Shown here in pieces: positions 24,317 to 36,622 of a stretch of DNA of 64,000 nt. Position 1 is the first letter of the stretch. Every line of letters begins with the position of its first letter. This DNA is from Lunularia cruciata. Lineage: Eukaryota; Streptophyta; Marchantiopsida; Lunulariales; Lunulariaceae. Position numbers and translations under genes: made by a program. The DNA is taken from positions 37,820,001-37,884,000 of the forward strand of contig OX419757.1 of NCBI GenBank assembly GCA_948567375.1. Reading direction: 5' to 3'. The notes under the pieces were generated by a model that was not told the DNA's origin, ran no database searches, and saw only the letters and a list, made by a program, of their open reading frames with translations.

Positions 24317-27300
24317 TTGACGTCTTAAACTATCTATGAGTTGTGATAGTTGTGTAGTGTGTTTTCACCTGATGTATTGACATCTCTGCAAAATGGGTTC
24401 CTTAGAACTCTAGTCCACACCATGAATGTAGGGTATGGATTACTATCTCACCTTTTCGGAAGATGACAGCAGTGGAAAAGAAGAGCGCATACTAAGTAGT
24501 ACTGTCTGGGAAGAGAACTGGCAAGTTATATGCGTAATGGATAAGTGGGAACAGAATCTATTTGTCTTTATACTCATAATTTTTGTATTAACTCCTTTTA
24601 CAAAATTTTGTGTACGTTTCCGGATAAGTCTTCTACAAAATTACATATGCTATATATATGTGTAGAAAAATTATTAAATGATTCCCAAAACTTATGTGAA
24701 GCGTTTTGTTAATTTTAGAACGTTTCGTAATTATTTCAATGCAATCCACATAAATATCTGTATCGAATGTTCTGTCCTGAGACGGATACTGACCTGGCTA
24801 GTAAGGTGAGAGCCGAGGTAGATGTAATCCAAGTTGAAAGTAAAGTTCTAACATTTTTTGTCTTTGAGTGACATGACTAATAAGGTGAGAGGCGAAATAA
24901 GAGATACTCAAAAGGAAAGTAATTAACCTAATTTTATCAATTGAGTAATCAAATAGATGCCAAGAGGTTAATTTTCGTCAATTAAATTTAATATTAAATT
25001 GATTTAATTTTTTCAAATATTTATATCTCAATTAAACATGACATAATTTCTAAATTCTCATAGGAACCTAGGACATTACACAAGAGAAACTGAAATATGT
25101 TTTATTCGATAAAAGAAAAGATTCTACATGTCTGTTCTATTTTAGTATTCTTAATCATTAAATTTTATTCTAAAAATATTTATTCAGTTTAAAACAATCA
25201 AAGAAAATAACAATAACAAGGTAATGAAGATTCTTTTGACTATAAATATTCAAAATAGGTCAAAAAATAGTGAGGAAGAGTCACCTTAACATCATTTCCC
25301 TTCTCTTATTTGTCACCATAATATATGATAAAAAGAAGAGTATTTAAAGTTTTCCAATACAAGATAAAATCAAATTATTTATCAAATTTCTAATCATTTG
25401 TAGTAAATTTATGACCATTGGGTAGTTGAATTTTAGGCAATTATGAATTATAGAACACTTAAATAATGAAGTAGAAATTTTTTTTAAGATAAATCTTTGT
25501 ATACAATTAAACTTAAGATATCATTCAAATGCTTGACTAGAAAAGTATGAAAACTACTTTCTTAGGGCTTTCATATACTTAGTCTTTAATTTAAATCCTT
25601 GCATATTGTTCAAATTCCTCCAAATTAAGAATATTTTGTATCATGGCTGAAATCAAAAAATATGTTAAATAGACAAGAAACATCATTCAAGCTTAAGAAA
25701 TACCTCCATATTAAAAATATGTATGTAGGAAATGTGTATAATCTCAAGATTTATTTCTAATTAATAATAATGATGAGAAAAACAATCAAAGCATAATTTT
25801 TTGAATTTAGACTAACTAGAGGAAAATCCTACTTGCATAATTAACCTATTGTTCTTCACTGTATCTTTTAATTTCGAACCGGATAAGTATTGGAGTAATA
25901 AGTTGTGGATTTAGGTAAAAGATAATAGAAATGATACTTTCATTAAGTCAGGTTATATAGGAAAGAATAATGAATTACAAAGACTTACTTATGTCACTTT
26001 AAAGACATTGGGTAAATTTTAAGAAGAATGATTTTATCATATTTTTATCAAAAACCAGCTTCCAAAATAATAAAATTAAAAATTTTTAAATATGAAAGAG
26101 AATAAAATAAATTTGGATAGGAAATAAATCTTAGGAAAAGCGTGCACAAAACTTGGGAGATAAGAATTTTCTTCTAGAAGTTATACTTGTTTAAATTGGC
26201 TGAATCCTTGCTAAAATAACAATTGACACAAGCACACAACAAATTAGTTCATTTAAATGTATTTTTTATTACTTAAGAAATAAAACACTGGAATAAATTT
26301 TTGGGGGGGGGGGGGAATAAATAAATATAAAACACTAGTTTATAGAGTAAAGAACGCAAGAATGTCATTTTAAGGAGAATAATAAATATAAAATTCCATT
26401 ATAATTATAAATTAAATTAAATTATAAAAAATAAAGTAAAATAAATATTAACTAATTACAGTAGTCTATTGAGTGTCTTCCGGGCCATGTGAAACGAAAA
26501 TCCTACTGCAGTAACATTCTCTCGGCATGAAATGAAAAGAAAACACGATAGGACTCCGTTCGCTGTAACACTCGAACCACCAGTTAAAAAGTCAAATTCT
26601 GTCAATTGCCAAAAGACCACGTAGCTTCCGGTCCTCTGCCTTAACATCTGAAAGGTCAACCGCTAAGGATTATATTCCGGTGCGGGTGCAAATTAAAGAT
26701 CATATCAAAATCTAAATTTATTATATAGATGAGTAGATGAATTATATATAAATAATTGATTACTCTAGAATAATATTTTATATCAAGTATAATTATTTAA
26801 CAAGTATTATAAAAAATATAATTCATAAATTATATAAATAATATAAAAATTATTTTAATTATTGAGTCATCAAAGTTATGAACTTGTAGTTTTGATTTAA
26901 TGACATGAAAATTTAGAAAATATGGGATTAAATTAAAGTAACACTAAAAAAAGAAAATTAAAAGACTCCACATTGTGATTGCGATGTATTTGTATTTATA
27001 AAGCCAAAGGCTAAATTTAAGTTCATAACTGAAATGGGATGTGAAATAGATGAATGAGTTACAAATTGGATAGACCTTAGAACAAAACTCACATGCTGGA
27101 AATTCTTTATAAGTCACTGCTCTTTACCATTTACGAAGTGTAATGTACGGGATGATATATTGTTTAGCTTTAATATTAACTACACCCAATTGAGCTAAAC
27201 TTTATTCGAATTTTATTTTCAATGATTCAGAGATTAATTAGTAGCTTATTAATACTCCATGACTCATTTAACTAATCTATTTCACAAACTTTAAAGGTGT

Positions 27301-27906
27301 GGTCTAAAGTCAATGTGAAATATCTAGAAAGTGTGAAGATATAGAATATTATTGAACTAATTCTAGACGTGTAATAGATTTTTAATATAAGAGTACATGC
27401 CCTCAATTTAATTTAACAAATATATTATGCTTAAACATAAAATCCGTATCGAAAGGTAAACTAAATTACGTACCCCTTGTGCTTATAGAAACTCAATTCA
27501 GCGAGATAAGTCAAGGTTGAGATGTATGAGTATGAGATCCAGAGTTTAAGTAACCATGGTTAAGTAAAGTAAAACATGGAGGTCGACTGTCCGATTACAG
27601 TAGGTGAGAGAGATGTTCAATGCAATGAGAGCTGCTGACAAGAGAGACCTTGTGTTATCTGCTTCCCTATCCACATGGCCACCATGTCACCAGGAACGAG
27701 AAAGAGCAACGTAATGCAATTGCTCATCATACAACCGTTTGGCTGCACCTGCCGCAGCAGCACAGCACTGCCAAATTCATCTTAGCTGCAGGCAACTGCC
27801 GTTTCCCCGAGGAGCTCGTTCGAGCAAGTACCACGATCACTTACACGTCCTCTACCAACGATAATATTGTCCTTAATCCCTGGCAGGGGCTGCAGCATTT
27901 TGGAGA
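24317..27906. other. AT-rich desert, with a G13 run and one GC-richer island
   Basis: Very AT-rich sequence with no supported gene. A 13-base G run lies at 26303-26315. A GC-richer island of about 240 bp (26455-26695) contains a minus-strand ORF (26456-26659) without a known motif and may be an inserted fragment of unknown origin. The last 300 bp before 27907 become GC-richer and are the likely promoter and leader of the next gene. Confidence 0.5.
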
Positions 27907-30900
27907 ATGGCCTCGCTAGTGGATTGTACGAGGATGTTGTCGTCGTCGCTGCATGGGCATGTTTCCCCCGCCTCGACCTACCGGGGTTGTGAATCGCAGC
28001 GTGGTGCGTCGTTCGTGTCTAGAAGCGGATTTTATGGCGGATCTCTGGGTATGACTGGTGTGCACAACCAGCTTCTCAATTTGAAGGTATGAGTTGATTA
28101 GGAGTAGTGGTATAGTGGAGGTGCTTCAGCTGTGCGTTGGATACGTAATGCCAGGCTGGTAATTATTAGTGTAACAGCTCGTGTGATATTAATCAGTTGT
28201 TACAGTTTGGCATTGTGAAATGTCTCAGAGCAATGGAAAATCCGCAAGCATTGCATCGATCAGGTCATCACAAAGTGCACAAGAGACAAAAAAGGCTCCA
28301 CAAACTCCAAAGGTCAGTTCACTCCTGTATCCGCGTCGGGCATCTTGTCATAATGGTTCAGCTGCCTTCCTGTTGTGCTCTGCACTACATTATTTTAATA
28401 TCATTTTACCACATTCACAATGGGCATTCACTAAGAAGTAACACAATTGCATTCAAGAATTACACCCCCGGGTATTGAAGTATGCTGTAACCGGATGTAT
28501 CGCAGACCAAGATGATTATATCAATTACAGGTGCAACCGGATTTGTTGGAACTAGGCTGGTCCAGAAATTGGTCGCAGGTGTGTAAATACTGTCCTCACT
28601 TAACGATAAATGAAGCAGTGTTTGCCGTCGTGACAGCCGTTCCGCTCAGTTCTCCCATGCAAAACAGTCACCAATATCAATTTCGAAAAGCTACTCATAT
28701 TGCTGCGATATAAGTAGCCTTTCTTCCTAGTGCCAAAATTCTCGTTCTGTTCTTCGGAATATGGCTGCAATTACCGGTTACAGACGAACTAATGACGTTG
28801 TCAAGCGAAAATTTCACTGCTTGCATTACAGAGGGCCACACAGTCCGTGTGTTGACACGTTCGGCATCAAAAGCGCGTTCTATTTTTCCTGGTACGTAAT
28901 CAAAGCTGGATTACTACATTGTAATCTTCAGTTTCTGTAATTGAGAGAAGCCATTCATGAGAATGATAAGTCTTGGATGCTAACTTACTGTGTTCTATAT
29001 TTGACTTAGTCACAATATTGTAACCTTTTATCTACTGTACATCTTCAGCAAGTAATTAGATAAGTATTGAGTGTCAATTTCAGAGCCTCTGATTTGTGAA
29101 TTATCAAGTAAAACGCACAACCAGAGTCCGATATCCTCTTTATCCTCTCCTACCTGGAAACCGACGTTGTTTAGGATCTCTAAAAGGGAGCGACTAATAG
29201 AAACTCTAGGTTTCTACATTCTTGGCTACCACGGCTGTCGCACCCGGGTTCATCACACAAATGCAAATTTTTCTTCCTTCCAGAGAAAACTTTTAGGAAT
29301 GTTGAAATTGCGGAGCAAGCTGATTGGGGAAGCTGTATATCCGGATCTACCGGTATAGTAAATTTAGCAGGAACTCCCATCAGCGTACGCTGGACTCCGG
29401 AGGTGTGTGTTGTATACAAACATTTTCTTGGACCTTTCTATAACGTCGTCATTGATTTTTCAGTGCAAGTCGTGTGATGTGTAAACATTGATATTTGTGA
29501 ACTCCGTGTTTACTGACTTATTAATTGCGGCAAGTGGAAGTAAGTAAGCCACGTTCTATTATCTTAGAAGTGTTATCTTCAATCAGCAAATCTATTCTAC
29601 CTTCTGTAGCATGATACTTGCCTGGGAATTTCTCAACAATGCTGCAGTAGTGAGCCTGAGTTGTTGAATCCTTGTTACGCAGGTAAAGAAGGATATTATG
29701 GAGAGTAGGGTTGCAGTGACCTCCAGGGTAGGTTTTTCGTTTGCTTGTTCTGGATCTGAATTCTAGATAGAACGACGGCCTGACTGTATTTCGTAGTCGC
29801 ACACGAGATCTAGTGAGTGCCATTCTTTTTTAATTTAGCAGTCGACTCTCTGTACAAATGTGTGATGTGCATGTTGAATCAGTCAAGCATATGCATCAGA
29901 ACTAGCGTTCAGTTGTAACATGAGGTTCCCATCTAACAGGTTGTGGAGGCTATAAATGCTACCCCTGAAGAACTCCGGCCTTCGGTATTTGTCAGCGCCA
30001 CAGCTGTCGGGTTTTATGGTAGTAAGTCAGCCCAAGCAAATGTAGTAGTTGCAGTAGCAGGAGCAGTAGCAGGAGCAGTAGCAGGAGCAGTAGCAGTAGT
30101 AGTGGAAGAGTTTCAGTCCTCCATTTTGTTTAGACGTGTCGCCATCTTTTGTGAGCATAATCAAAATGGGTAATGACATCAAAACTCTACAGGCTTGGCA
30201 GAATGATGATGACTTGAATGCTGATTACAGGCACAAGCGAAACGTCTGCATTTGATGAGACAAGTCCTGCTGGCAAGGATTACCTGGCAGAGGTTATACT
30301 CTTATCCTTTTAGATTTATGTTCCAAATGCTTACAAGAAAGTCCTATCACTCCATGGTCTTTGGTTCTCTGATTTGTCAAGGGTTTAATATCTGCGTGTG
30401 GATTTGCCAGGTTTGCAAGGAATGGGAAGCAAAAGCACTGACCTTGACTGATGGTGTTCGTTTGGTGCGTCTTCGAATTGGGATTGTGCTCGACAAAGAT
30501 GGTGGTGCTTTGGGTAAGTGTGACAGGGGTGGCCTTTAACTTTGATTCACGCATTGTAAACTAATGGATCATCGAGCAACATGTTGCATTTGAGCTGAAA
30601 TTGGCCGGCAGCCAGTCTCAATTTTCAACGGATATTGAAAATCTATATAAGAAGAACTCACAAGCTGCCGCGTGACCTCGATCATGAACAAACGGATTGT
30701 CGTTGACTCCAGTTGTTAATGCATGAGTTTGGTATGTTCACCCGTGTGCAGCCCAAATGGTCCCTCTTTTCCAGATTTTCGCAGGGGGTCCACTCGGCTC
30801 CGGGAAGCAGTGGTACATTGAAACAATCTTATCTCCTGTGACTGTATTGTTTCGGTAGCGGGTGCTGCTAGGAGTTGTTGTGAGCCCACAGAGAGTTATC

Positions 30901-31668
30901 CTATACGAAAATAGTGCATCGTCCTGTGTATAGGACCGTTATCCGGTGAAGTTTATGTGATCTGTTTAACCTCTTATCTGTTTACCTCTTATCGGTAGTA
31001 TTTTAGCAGGGTTTGTTTTGTCGTTTTCTTTGTTCAACGGGAGTTGCTGTAGTGCAGAAGTAGGTTAGTAAGCTTGCACTGACTTTTAAGCTAATTAAAC
31101 TTCGTGCTCGCTACGTGATTCAGGTTTTCCTGGGTGCACCGCGACGATTTGGTGAACCTGATCATTGAAGCGTTGAAAAATCCAGAATATGAAGGTTTGC
31201 CCTCTGCTAATGCTTTTCTTTCACACGTCTAAATATCTATGAGCCCTATGTCACATAGGTTGAAGCTCATAGTAACTGCGGGACACTTTGGGTGGCAGGT
31301 GCCATAAATGGGACAGCACCGAATCCTGTACGGTTTACAGAGTTGTGTGACAGAATAGGTTCTGTGCTAGGGCGCCCGTCGTGGCTTCCAGTTCCAGAAT
31401 TTGCACTCAAGGCTGTCCTTGGGGAAGGTGCTTTTGTGGTACGTAATGCCCGGGTACAGTTGTTTCTTAAGAAGTTCGTTAAGCCAGCTTTGCACAATCT
31501 GTTCTTTTGAAGGGGTGTGAGAGTTGTACACAAGGATTGACTTTGACTCATAATTGCCGGCTGCAGGTACTAGAAGGCCAAAGAGTCCTGCCCAAACGGG
31601 CACAACAACTGGGTTTCAGATTCAAGTACCAGTACGTCACAGATGCGCTAAAAGCAATCTTGTCTTGA
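27907..31668 (+). CDS. GC1: GIANT CHLOROPLAST 1 / SDR39U1-like epimerase-family protein, 13 exons, 392 aa
   Basis: A nucleotide-sugar-epimerase-family (atypical SDR) protein, predicted plastid-targeted; the Arabidopsis relative GC1 (SulA) acts in chloroplast division at the inner envelope. Exons: 27907-28086, 28229-28312, 28506-28578, 28832-28891, 29284-29402, 29683-29727, 29940-30018, 30231-30292, 30411-30513, 30752-30812, 31124-31194, 31299-31438, 31567-31668. All are GT-AG and phases join (1179 nt). Residues 1-88 are Ser/Arg-rich with few acids, fitting a transit peptide. Rossmann motif TGATGFVG is at 96-103, followed by VRVLTRS. Other family blocks are [63 protein letters not shown] and NGTAPNPVR, and a C-terminal domain ends in [15 protein letters not shown]. 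Intron 7 contains a GCAGTA-type microsatellite. Orthology to GC1 is strong; the division role here is inferred. Confidence 0.92.
30046..30108. repeat. CAGTAG/CAGGAG microsatellite in intron 7
   Basis: A run of 'gcagtagcaggagcagtagc' units lies just after the donor site of exon 7 of the GC1-like gene. Read as coding it gives a spurious Ala/Val/Gly repeat. The splice junction to exon 8 removes it. Confidence 0.85.
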
Positions 31669-33827
31669 ATGTAGCTTATTATCTTTTCCTGATATCATTA
31701 GATTTCTTCATAGAACCATTCTTGAAGTAGGTAAGGGTATGTACTTCTGAGGAGGTTTCATGGACTGTAAAGAATGTACATCATTGTAACACAACCGAGA
31801 GAGAACTGTCAATTTTGCTCCAGGGATTCATTCGCGCTTCCCTCTCTTCAACATCTAAAGTTTTGCATGTCGCTAGTATTCCCTGAAATTCAAGTTCGGG
31901 TACAGAATTGGAAAGCAGGGAGTAGCACTGCAGTTAGACATTTTTGAACTATTTGAAGTAGGAACAAGTAGAAAGAGGCAGCAGGCAGTTGCCCCATTAT
32001 AGCTCAGCAGATGAGTAGTGGAAAACCTTACGAGATATTCTTCTCTGAGACCTTAGGATGTACTCTATTTAAACGAACTCAACAAAACCATGTCCTCAAT
32101 AATCATAACACAATCTTCCATCCAGTATTTTGATTGTCAAATGAATATGACGAGTTTGCAGACCTTGGCTTCTGGTAGTCTACACTCAAAATAGATCAGT
32201 AGACCTCGTCTTTCACTCCGCTGTGACAATGATGGCTCTCTTGTATTAGTGTCAGCCGAATGGCTTTCATCGTTGTAGAGTTTGATCAACGCAATTTTTT
32301 AGCACACATCCCTATGACTGAACTAATAGTAACCCTTATCAGAACTTCGCAATCTACACATCTGTCCGAGTATGGCACGTTTCTCTACGGACCTACTGAC
32401 ATTCCAGAGCTGTGTGTGCACATTCAGATGTCAAGTCACTGAAAGTCGACTGTTGTAGATACTTCTGTGCCCTTCTCCATCATCACTTCTTAGGCTCTAT
32501 TTAATATTATGGAGTTTTCGTCTTAAATATAATAATAAAATATAATTCTTTTATAGATGTACTTCGAATTGACAAGGATGTGAAAATAAACACGCACACA
32601 CACACACTCTTAATACTACCCTCCCCGCCCCACCCACTGTGGTATTACCACTCTTCTTTATTAAGACAAGTGACCTGTTTCACCTTAAACAAATAAACAT
32701 ACATAAAACTTTTCAAATCAAGAATTCAGTTTTCTCTACGTCCTAAGGGAATTTGCTCGCTTGAAAAAGCTAGGTGATGTTCAAAATATCATGATTGTGC
32801 ATAGGGGCTCGTGGTTATCGAACATTCCATATTTGCTTTGTGGAAGAGATAGTATTGAAATTGTCCTTTTTTAATCTAATCTGGCCGCCGTAATATCAAT
32901 CCAAAGGGTTTAAAATTCCTTGAAACCGAGTCATAACTTTAGTAATGGATGGAAGTAGAAATAATGCGCGTTCAGGAAGGAGGAGAGAAAAGTAAGTTCT
33001 ACCCCTGCCCTCGAAACAAGACCATTTCAAGGAAGATTCGTAAGAAGATTCTTCAAGGAAGGTTCACCGGGAAGTTCGCCGGGAATTGTACACAGAGTTG
33101 GAACCATACCCGAACACAGAGCTAGAAACAAGATCGGAGCCCGGTCCAAAAGTTCTATCCCTAGTTCCAGGGAGGGATCATGGTACAAGCCTCAGAGCGA
33201 AAATCCATTTGAATCAGAAAAGATTCTCGCGGTATCATTCGAGTCAGATGTGAAGATGAAGCACCAGAGTATTCAGTGATGAGGATTTCGATTCTCCATG
33301 TGATGTTGAGCATCTCAATTTTCCGTAGCGCGGTTGCGCTGGAATTCTTCTTGCGGAGTACCCGAGTGTCATTGTTCACAGTGAGCCTGGTAGCAGTCTG
33401 TGGCTGTCAGAATTTGCGGTTAACGATTTGAACAATCTAAGGAGGAAAGGATACTTCATCTCGTTTGGTGGAGAGGGGGTTCAGTCAATAGCAATTTCAA
33501 AGATTCAGCACTCGAGGAAGTGGCGGAGCTCGTGCACTACACGAGGTATTATCAAACCAGAAATTCTATTCCCTTTTGAGACATTACGTTGATTATTAGG
33601 GTGTAAACTGCAATGGCATTGTTTTATTGTCAAATTCACCACTGATGTACGAAATATACCCTAAATTCTTTGTTCAGACATTCTTTCAAATGCAAAGAAT
33701 ATAGTTATCATTGAAGTCTTGCTTGTCGATCAGACAGGTGCTGTTGTTCAAATGTGCTGTGGAGAAAGAGGCGGTTCACCCACTTTACGAAGTTCTACAC
33801 TTTATTAGGCAAAGTAAACCATTGTGT
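31669..33827. other. Intergenic region with a CA microsatellite and possible upstream leader
   Basis: After the stop codon the 3' UTR of the GC1-like gene probably runs a few hundred bases. A short CA repeat lies at about 32592-32608. The part from about 33.1 to 33.8 kb is probably 5' UTR or promoter of the transposase-derived gene: the open frame extends upstream of the ATG at 33828 back to a TTG at 33711, but no ATG lies in it. No other gene is recognised. Confidence 0.45.
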
Positions 33828-35204
33828 ATGACAACTATGGTTTCTCCTGTGAATCATAGTCCTGAGTCGGACTCAACTGAAGCAGTGAGTCCTCGTAAAA
33901 GACAGTCTCTCTTTGCCGCGGCAGGTGCAGTCATGATGGCTGTTCATCAAAACATGATAGTCAGTCCAACTGTGTTCTTCCCCGGTGAGGAAGATGAAGA
34001 GATTTATAGTAGTCCGTCTATATATGAGAAGGAAACTCTTCTACAGTCCTATAGCAATTTTGGTTATGGAGTAGAGGCTGCTTTTCTGGCAGCAGGTGTA
34101 GTAAGAAAGAAAGACGAGATCATGAGGTACGAGGTAAAGGAGAATGATAAGATTGAATATGTCTGGTATGAGATGCTGAAACCTGGTGAGATTTGGTTCA
34201 ACACTTATCTTTTAGCTGTTCTCGATGAAGATCGCTGGATTCGAAACATGAAAATGTGCAGGAGAACATTCATGTGCTTGGTTGAGTACCTTCGGCCTGC
34301 TTTGATGAGGGACCCTAAATGGATTGACATAACTGTGGAAAGAAGAATTGGAGCCACAATATATAGGTTAGTTAATGCTACAGACATAGAGGAATTAGGA
34401 GAGAAGTTTGCAATGGACAGTCTCACTACACAAGGAGTTATAGCGCAAATTGTACTGACTATTAACTGGGAACTGAGGCACCTTATTACCTGGCCAAAGG
34501 GAGAGGCTATGAAGAAAGTTACTCAAGGTTTCGGAGATGAGTACTTCCCTAATTGTTGTGGAGTACTTGGCAGTTGTCACATTCCAGTTATTTCTGTACT
34601 CCCGAGTTACCGTAATAAGAACGGGACATTCTCTATTATCCTACAAGCAGTTTGTGATTCCCAGAACAAGTTCCTGGATGTGGGTTGTGGATGGCCCGGA
34701 TGCACACGGCCAACCCGAGCGCTGAAGAACTCTATCTTTGTAGAGAAAGTAAACCGAAAAGAGTACCTCTCTGGACCCAGGATACCAATCAACTCGGGCT
34801 TTGGATTGAGGCAGTACGTTATAGGTGACGAACTATATCCTTCTCTGCCATGGCTTTTGACTCCATACGACGAGGACAGCTTGACCTATTTGAAAAAACA
34901 TTTCAACAAAAAGCAAGAGCAATGTAGCAATCACATAGTGCAAGCATTCAACTCGTTGAAGGATTCCTTCAGGCTTCTTGCCCAGCCGACTGTTCAGAAT
35001 ATTGAGTTTCTGCCTCACCTCGTTTTCACTTCATGTATTTTGCACAACTTTCTCATCGACGTAAATTTAGCCGGTGCTGATCGAACTCTACTGATTGGGA
35101 ACCTTCATCAGGGTACGTTAGAAAATTTTGACAGTTTAACCTGGGAGGAGTCTGCAGATACAATCAGAGCTGAATTAGCGGAGCTGATGATCCTCAGACG
35201 CTAG
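33828..35204 (+). CDS. Harbinger (HARBI1/ALP1-like) transposase-derived protein, 458 aa, catalytic residues replaced
   Basis: One uninterrupted exon encodes a PIF/Harbinger-type DDE protein. The first ATG in the frame gives MTTMVSPVNH; the frame is open upstream to 33711, so an additional upstream exon is possible. The helix-turn-helix-like region (about 140-215) has the family's MKMCRRTFMCLVEYLRP and ERRIGATIYRLVN blocks. The DDE domain follows: CCGVLGSCHIPV (243-254) where the family has GxxDGTHI, GCGWPGCTRPTRALKNS (286-302) where it has PGSxHDxxxxxxS, VIGDELYPSLPWLLTPY (331-347), and NHIVQAFNSLKDSFR (368-382) where it has VExxFGxLKxRFR. All three expected acidic residues are missing (G248, P295, Q372), yet the frame is clean over 458 codons. 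The plant protein ALP1 is a known case of a domesticated Harbinger transposase that lost catalysis. A regulatory role is inferred. I saw no terminal inverted repeats or partner Myb-like gene nearby. Confidence 0.85.
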   Translation: MTTMVSPVNHSPESDSTEAVSPRKRQSLFAAAGAVMMAVHQNMIVSPTVFFPGEEDEEIYSSPSIYEKETLLQSYSNFGYGVEAAFLAAGVVRKKDEIMRYEVKENDKIEYVWYEMLKPGEIWFNTYLLAVLDEDRWIRNMKMCRRTFMCLVEYLRPALMRDPKWIDITVERRIGATIYRLVNATDIEELGEKFAMDSLTTQGVIAQIVLTINWELRHLITWPKGEAMKKVTQGFGDEYFPNCCGVLGSCHIPVISVLPSYRNKNGTFSIILQAVCDSQNKFLDVGCGWPGCTRPTRALKNSIFVEKVNRKEYLSGPRIPINSGFGLRQYVIGDELYPSLPWLLTPYDEDSLTYLKKHFNKKQEQCSNHIVQAFNSLKDSFRLLAQPTVQNIEFLPHLVFTSCILHNFLIDVNLAGADRTLLIGNLHQGTLENFDSLTWEESADTIRAELAELMILRR

Positions 35205-36622
35205 AACTACTGTATTTTTCGAGCTTTGTACAAAACATACATATGCCGTGATAGGGACAAGTGCACATATTGTTTTGGCCTAACAGGAATTGTTGGTGGT
35301 ATAGGTAGTTGTTATATACTCGTTTAGGTGTTTTCTCCATCGGCTTGTTTTCTCCATCGGGCTTGCATGAGTGGATCCGTTCGAGCTTGTTTGCACATCC
35401 GCAGAGAAAACGTCCTTTTCTGTGGTCGTTTGAGAGGAGACGACAGGCTTGGACTTTTCATTTAGTCTGGTTGGGCAGTTGATTTCCAGTACTGGTCACC
35501 GCTACGGTTGTCATCTAATCTCAGCAACTGATTACATGCTCTGTTCATTTCTCTGCTACAGGGTTATGCTTCTTTATCTTGCATCCCACTCCAATTCTCA
35601 GATCAGTAATCTAAGCCCAAAATTCTGCTCTTGTGGAGCTTGCTTTGTTTGTGTGTGCGAGAGATTAAATACTGCTCTTCTCCGAGGGATCGGAATCAGT
35701 GCAATTATATCGGTTTCTCTGCCCTCTATGTTGTGTAACCCTGAACCATGCACTAGCTCAAAAGGCAGGACCAAAACAGTTTTCAGGCACTATCTCCTAA
35801 TTTCCGGCACAGCTTCGAACAACACGTAAGCAGAAATTTCATTGATAGGGGTGATACTGGCTTCTAAGTCATTAATCATCAGTTGTAGAATTTGCCGGTT
35901 GTTTTCTAGGATTTGAAGTCCTCTAGCGCTCCTCGAAGCTAGAAGATGGTCTTTTACAATACTTCAGAATCAGGATGCAGCGGTTGTGAGAAAGTATTTC
36001 AAGGCGGGTAGCAGTAGATTATCCTCATTTCAGCCTCGATATTTATTATAGACGATCATTCGTTCTGAACATGTCACTAAATGTGGTAATGGTAAATATC
36101 AACATCACCATACACAATTGCAGAACGACGTGCTAACCTATTTATAGGAAATTTTAGTCTTATCGGAGTCAGAGTGGACATAAAAGTCTAGAGTCAAATG
36201 CACCGACTTGTGAAACAGAGCTTTTTTGTCTTCAAATGTCATACAATAGTCTTAACAAGATGTTCTCAACAGAATAGACAGGGCTGCAAGGATTTTGATT
36301 TGCCTGTCAAAAATGTCACAAGATCAATGGACTAAATTATGCCTAAAATCTAATTTTCTGTAAATCTGTTTTCTTCTCTGACTGTTGATGAAATGCTGAG
36401 CTTTGAGCTTCCTCCCAACGCGTGTCTACTACGAGCTAAACAAGGTGCCATGTATAACACTTCTCCCAAAACCTTCCTAAAACCTTTCAAAAGTTTCCCA
36501 GATGTTTATCTTGATTGTTTTGTTTTGAATTGACTAACTCAGGTGAAGACATTGTAATTCTACCGTGTTACTACTAAGTATATGTACAAGTACATCTCCA
36601 ATCCAGATTTATCACCGGATGT
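35205..36622. other. Convergent 3' flanks of the transposase-derived gene and the ABCG gene
   Basis: The two genes converge here. The plus-strand ORF at 35449-35829 has no motif I recognise and is likely downstream transcript sequence. No second gene, repeat or RNA is supported. Confidence 0.45.

Noticed and set aside
26456-26659. SINE or tRNA-like element (a GGTTCGAG B-box-like string on the minus strand)
   Set aside because: No A-box at suitable spacing and no fold; one short string is not enough.
28197-28228. Earlier acceptor for exon 2 of the GC1-like gene, with a longer reading [10 protein letters not shown]
   Set aside because: It breaks the phase with the following exon; the acceptor before 28229 keeps it.
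35449-35829. 126-codon plus-strand ORF downstream of the transposase-derived gene
   Set aside because: It has no ATG at the ORF start and no recognisable motif, and its position fits a 3' UTR.
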